64,000 nucleotides of DNA from Mycobacterium sp. 3519A (GTDB lineage: Bacteria > Actinomycetota > Actinomycetes > Mycobacteriales > Mycobacteriaceae). The notes below the pieces were generated by a model. That model searched no databases. It was not told the origin of the DNA and saw only the letters and a program-made list of their open reading frames with translations. Positions within the stretch are counted from its first letter, which is position 1, and every line of letters begins with the position of its first letter. The position numbers were made by a program, and so were the translations under genes. Positions 63,790 to 64,000 of the stretch are shown here, in pieces. The DNA is taken from positions 282,778-346,777 of the forward strand of contig NZ_OESG01000011.1 of assembly GCF_900240945.1 (NCBI RefSeq), written 5' to 3'.

Positions 63790-64000
63790 ATGGCTGAAAA
63801 ATCGGTCGCTGGTTTCTGGTTCGACCCGCTGTGCCCGTGGTGCTGGATCACCTCGCGGTGGATCCTCGAGGTCGAGAAGGTCCGCGATATCGAGGTCAAC
63901 TTCCACGTGATGAGCCTTGCGGTACTCAACGAGGGCCGCGATCTGCCCGAGGACTACAAGAAGGGCCTGGCAGCGGCGTGGCGGCCGGTGCGCGTGGCTA
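63790..64000 (+). CDS. DsbA-like oxidoreductase, mycothiol-dependent type (partial)
   Basis: The first 70 codons of a protein that continues past the window edge. It begins [23 protein letters not shown] is the active-site motif of a DsbA-fold reductase. The start matches, from memory, Rv2466c of M. tuberculosis, a mycothiol-linked nitroreductase/oxidoreductase that acts in oxidative stress and activates some nitro-drugs. The 176 bp before it hold a divergent promoter. Confidence 0.85.
   Translation, partial: MAEKSVAGFWFDPLCPWCWITSRWILEVEKVRDIEVNFHVMSLAVLNEGRDLPEDYKKGLAAAWRPVRVA

Overview
The window is high-GC actinobacterial DNA, almost certainly from a mycobacterium, most likely a fast grower (Mycolicibacterium type). 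The evidence is the gene content: MspA-family porin-like proteins, a PE-PPE-domain protein, a WS/DGAT-plsC-plsB acyltransferase operon, a truncated hemoglobin O, a Rv1819c/BacA-type ABC transporter, NAD-dependent giant glutamate dehydrogenase next to an ABC-F factor, and the start of a CPWC DsbA-like reductase of the mycothiol type. The left edge (bkdABC) and the right part (about 38.4-64 kb) match, from memory, the M. tuberculosis order Rv2497c-Rv2495c and Rv2484c-Rv2466c. The roughly 30 kb between them looks like accessory DNA.

Layout. 0.2-3.5 kb: branched-chain 2-oxoacid dehydrogenase E1-alpha, E1-beta and E2, translationally coupled. 3.5-5.8 kb, minus strand: a small secreted protein, a crotonase and an MFS transporter. 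5.8-7.8 kb: a Cys-containing small protein, a membrane protein and an HSL-type esterase behind a palindromic element. 8.1-23.3 kb: a dense cluster of large transcription regulators, made of two tandem LAL-type AAA/LuxR proteins, two MalT-like LuxR ATPases and two GAF/degenerate-AAA/Fis regulators of the AcoR type, plus very small ORFs. 23.3-26.4 kb: a thioredoxin-reductase-like flavoprotein without its CxxC, a thioredoxin, a 115-aa protein and a thiolase.

26.4-33.8 kb holds mostly exported proteins: a proline-rich protein, two MspA-family proteins, a secreted protein, a PknH-sensor-like lipoprotein, a PE-PPE-domain protein and a repeat protein with a Lys/Asp-rich tail. 34-37.8 kb holds two divergent ABC transporters, followed by tRNA-Arg(TCT). 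38.4-46.7 kb is a long plus-strand run for glycerolipid acylation, a CopD/CtaG fusion and a methyltransferase. 46.7-64 kb is mycobacterial core: amidase/allophanate hydrolase, SSB paralog, EttA, NAD-GDH, thioesterase, alpha-glucosidase, GlbO, two HNH proteins, two small genes whose products I recall as cytochrome oxidase supercomplex subunits, PepN, and a DUF732-like secreted protein.

The most interesting part is 8-24.4 kb. Three plus-strand genes there share one promoter layout (GTCTCA-N3-TGAGAC inverted repeats, then GAGACG-N14-GCGGCG). The two Fis-type regulators resemble sigma-54 activators but carry an altered Walker A and show no GAFTGA, in a genus not known to have sigma-54. The two LAL genes share a 227-bp block with a single mismatch. 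A second element (TCACCCGGGTGA plus GGGTGA-N7-TCAYCC) stands both at 5.8 kb and before the redox operon at 23.3 kb, which suggests co-regulation of these two loci. The links between regulators and operators are inference.
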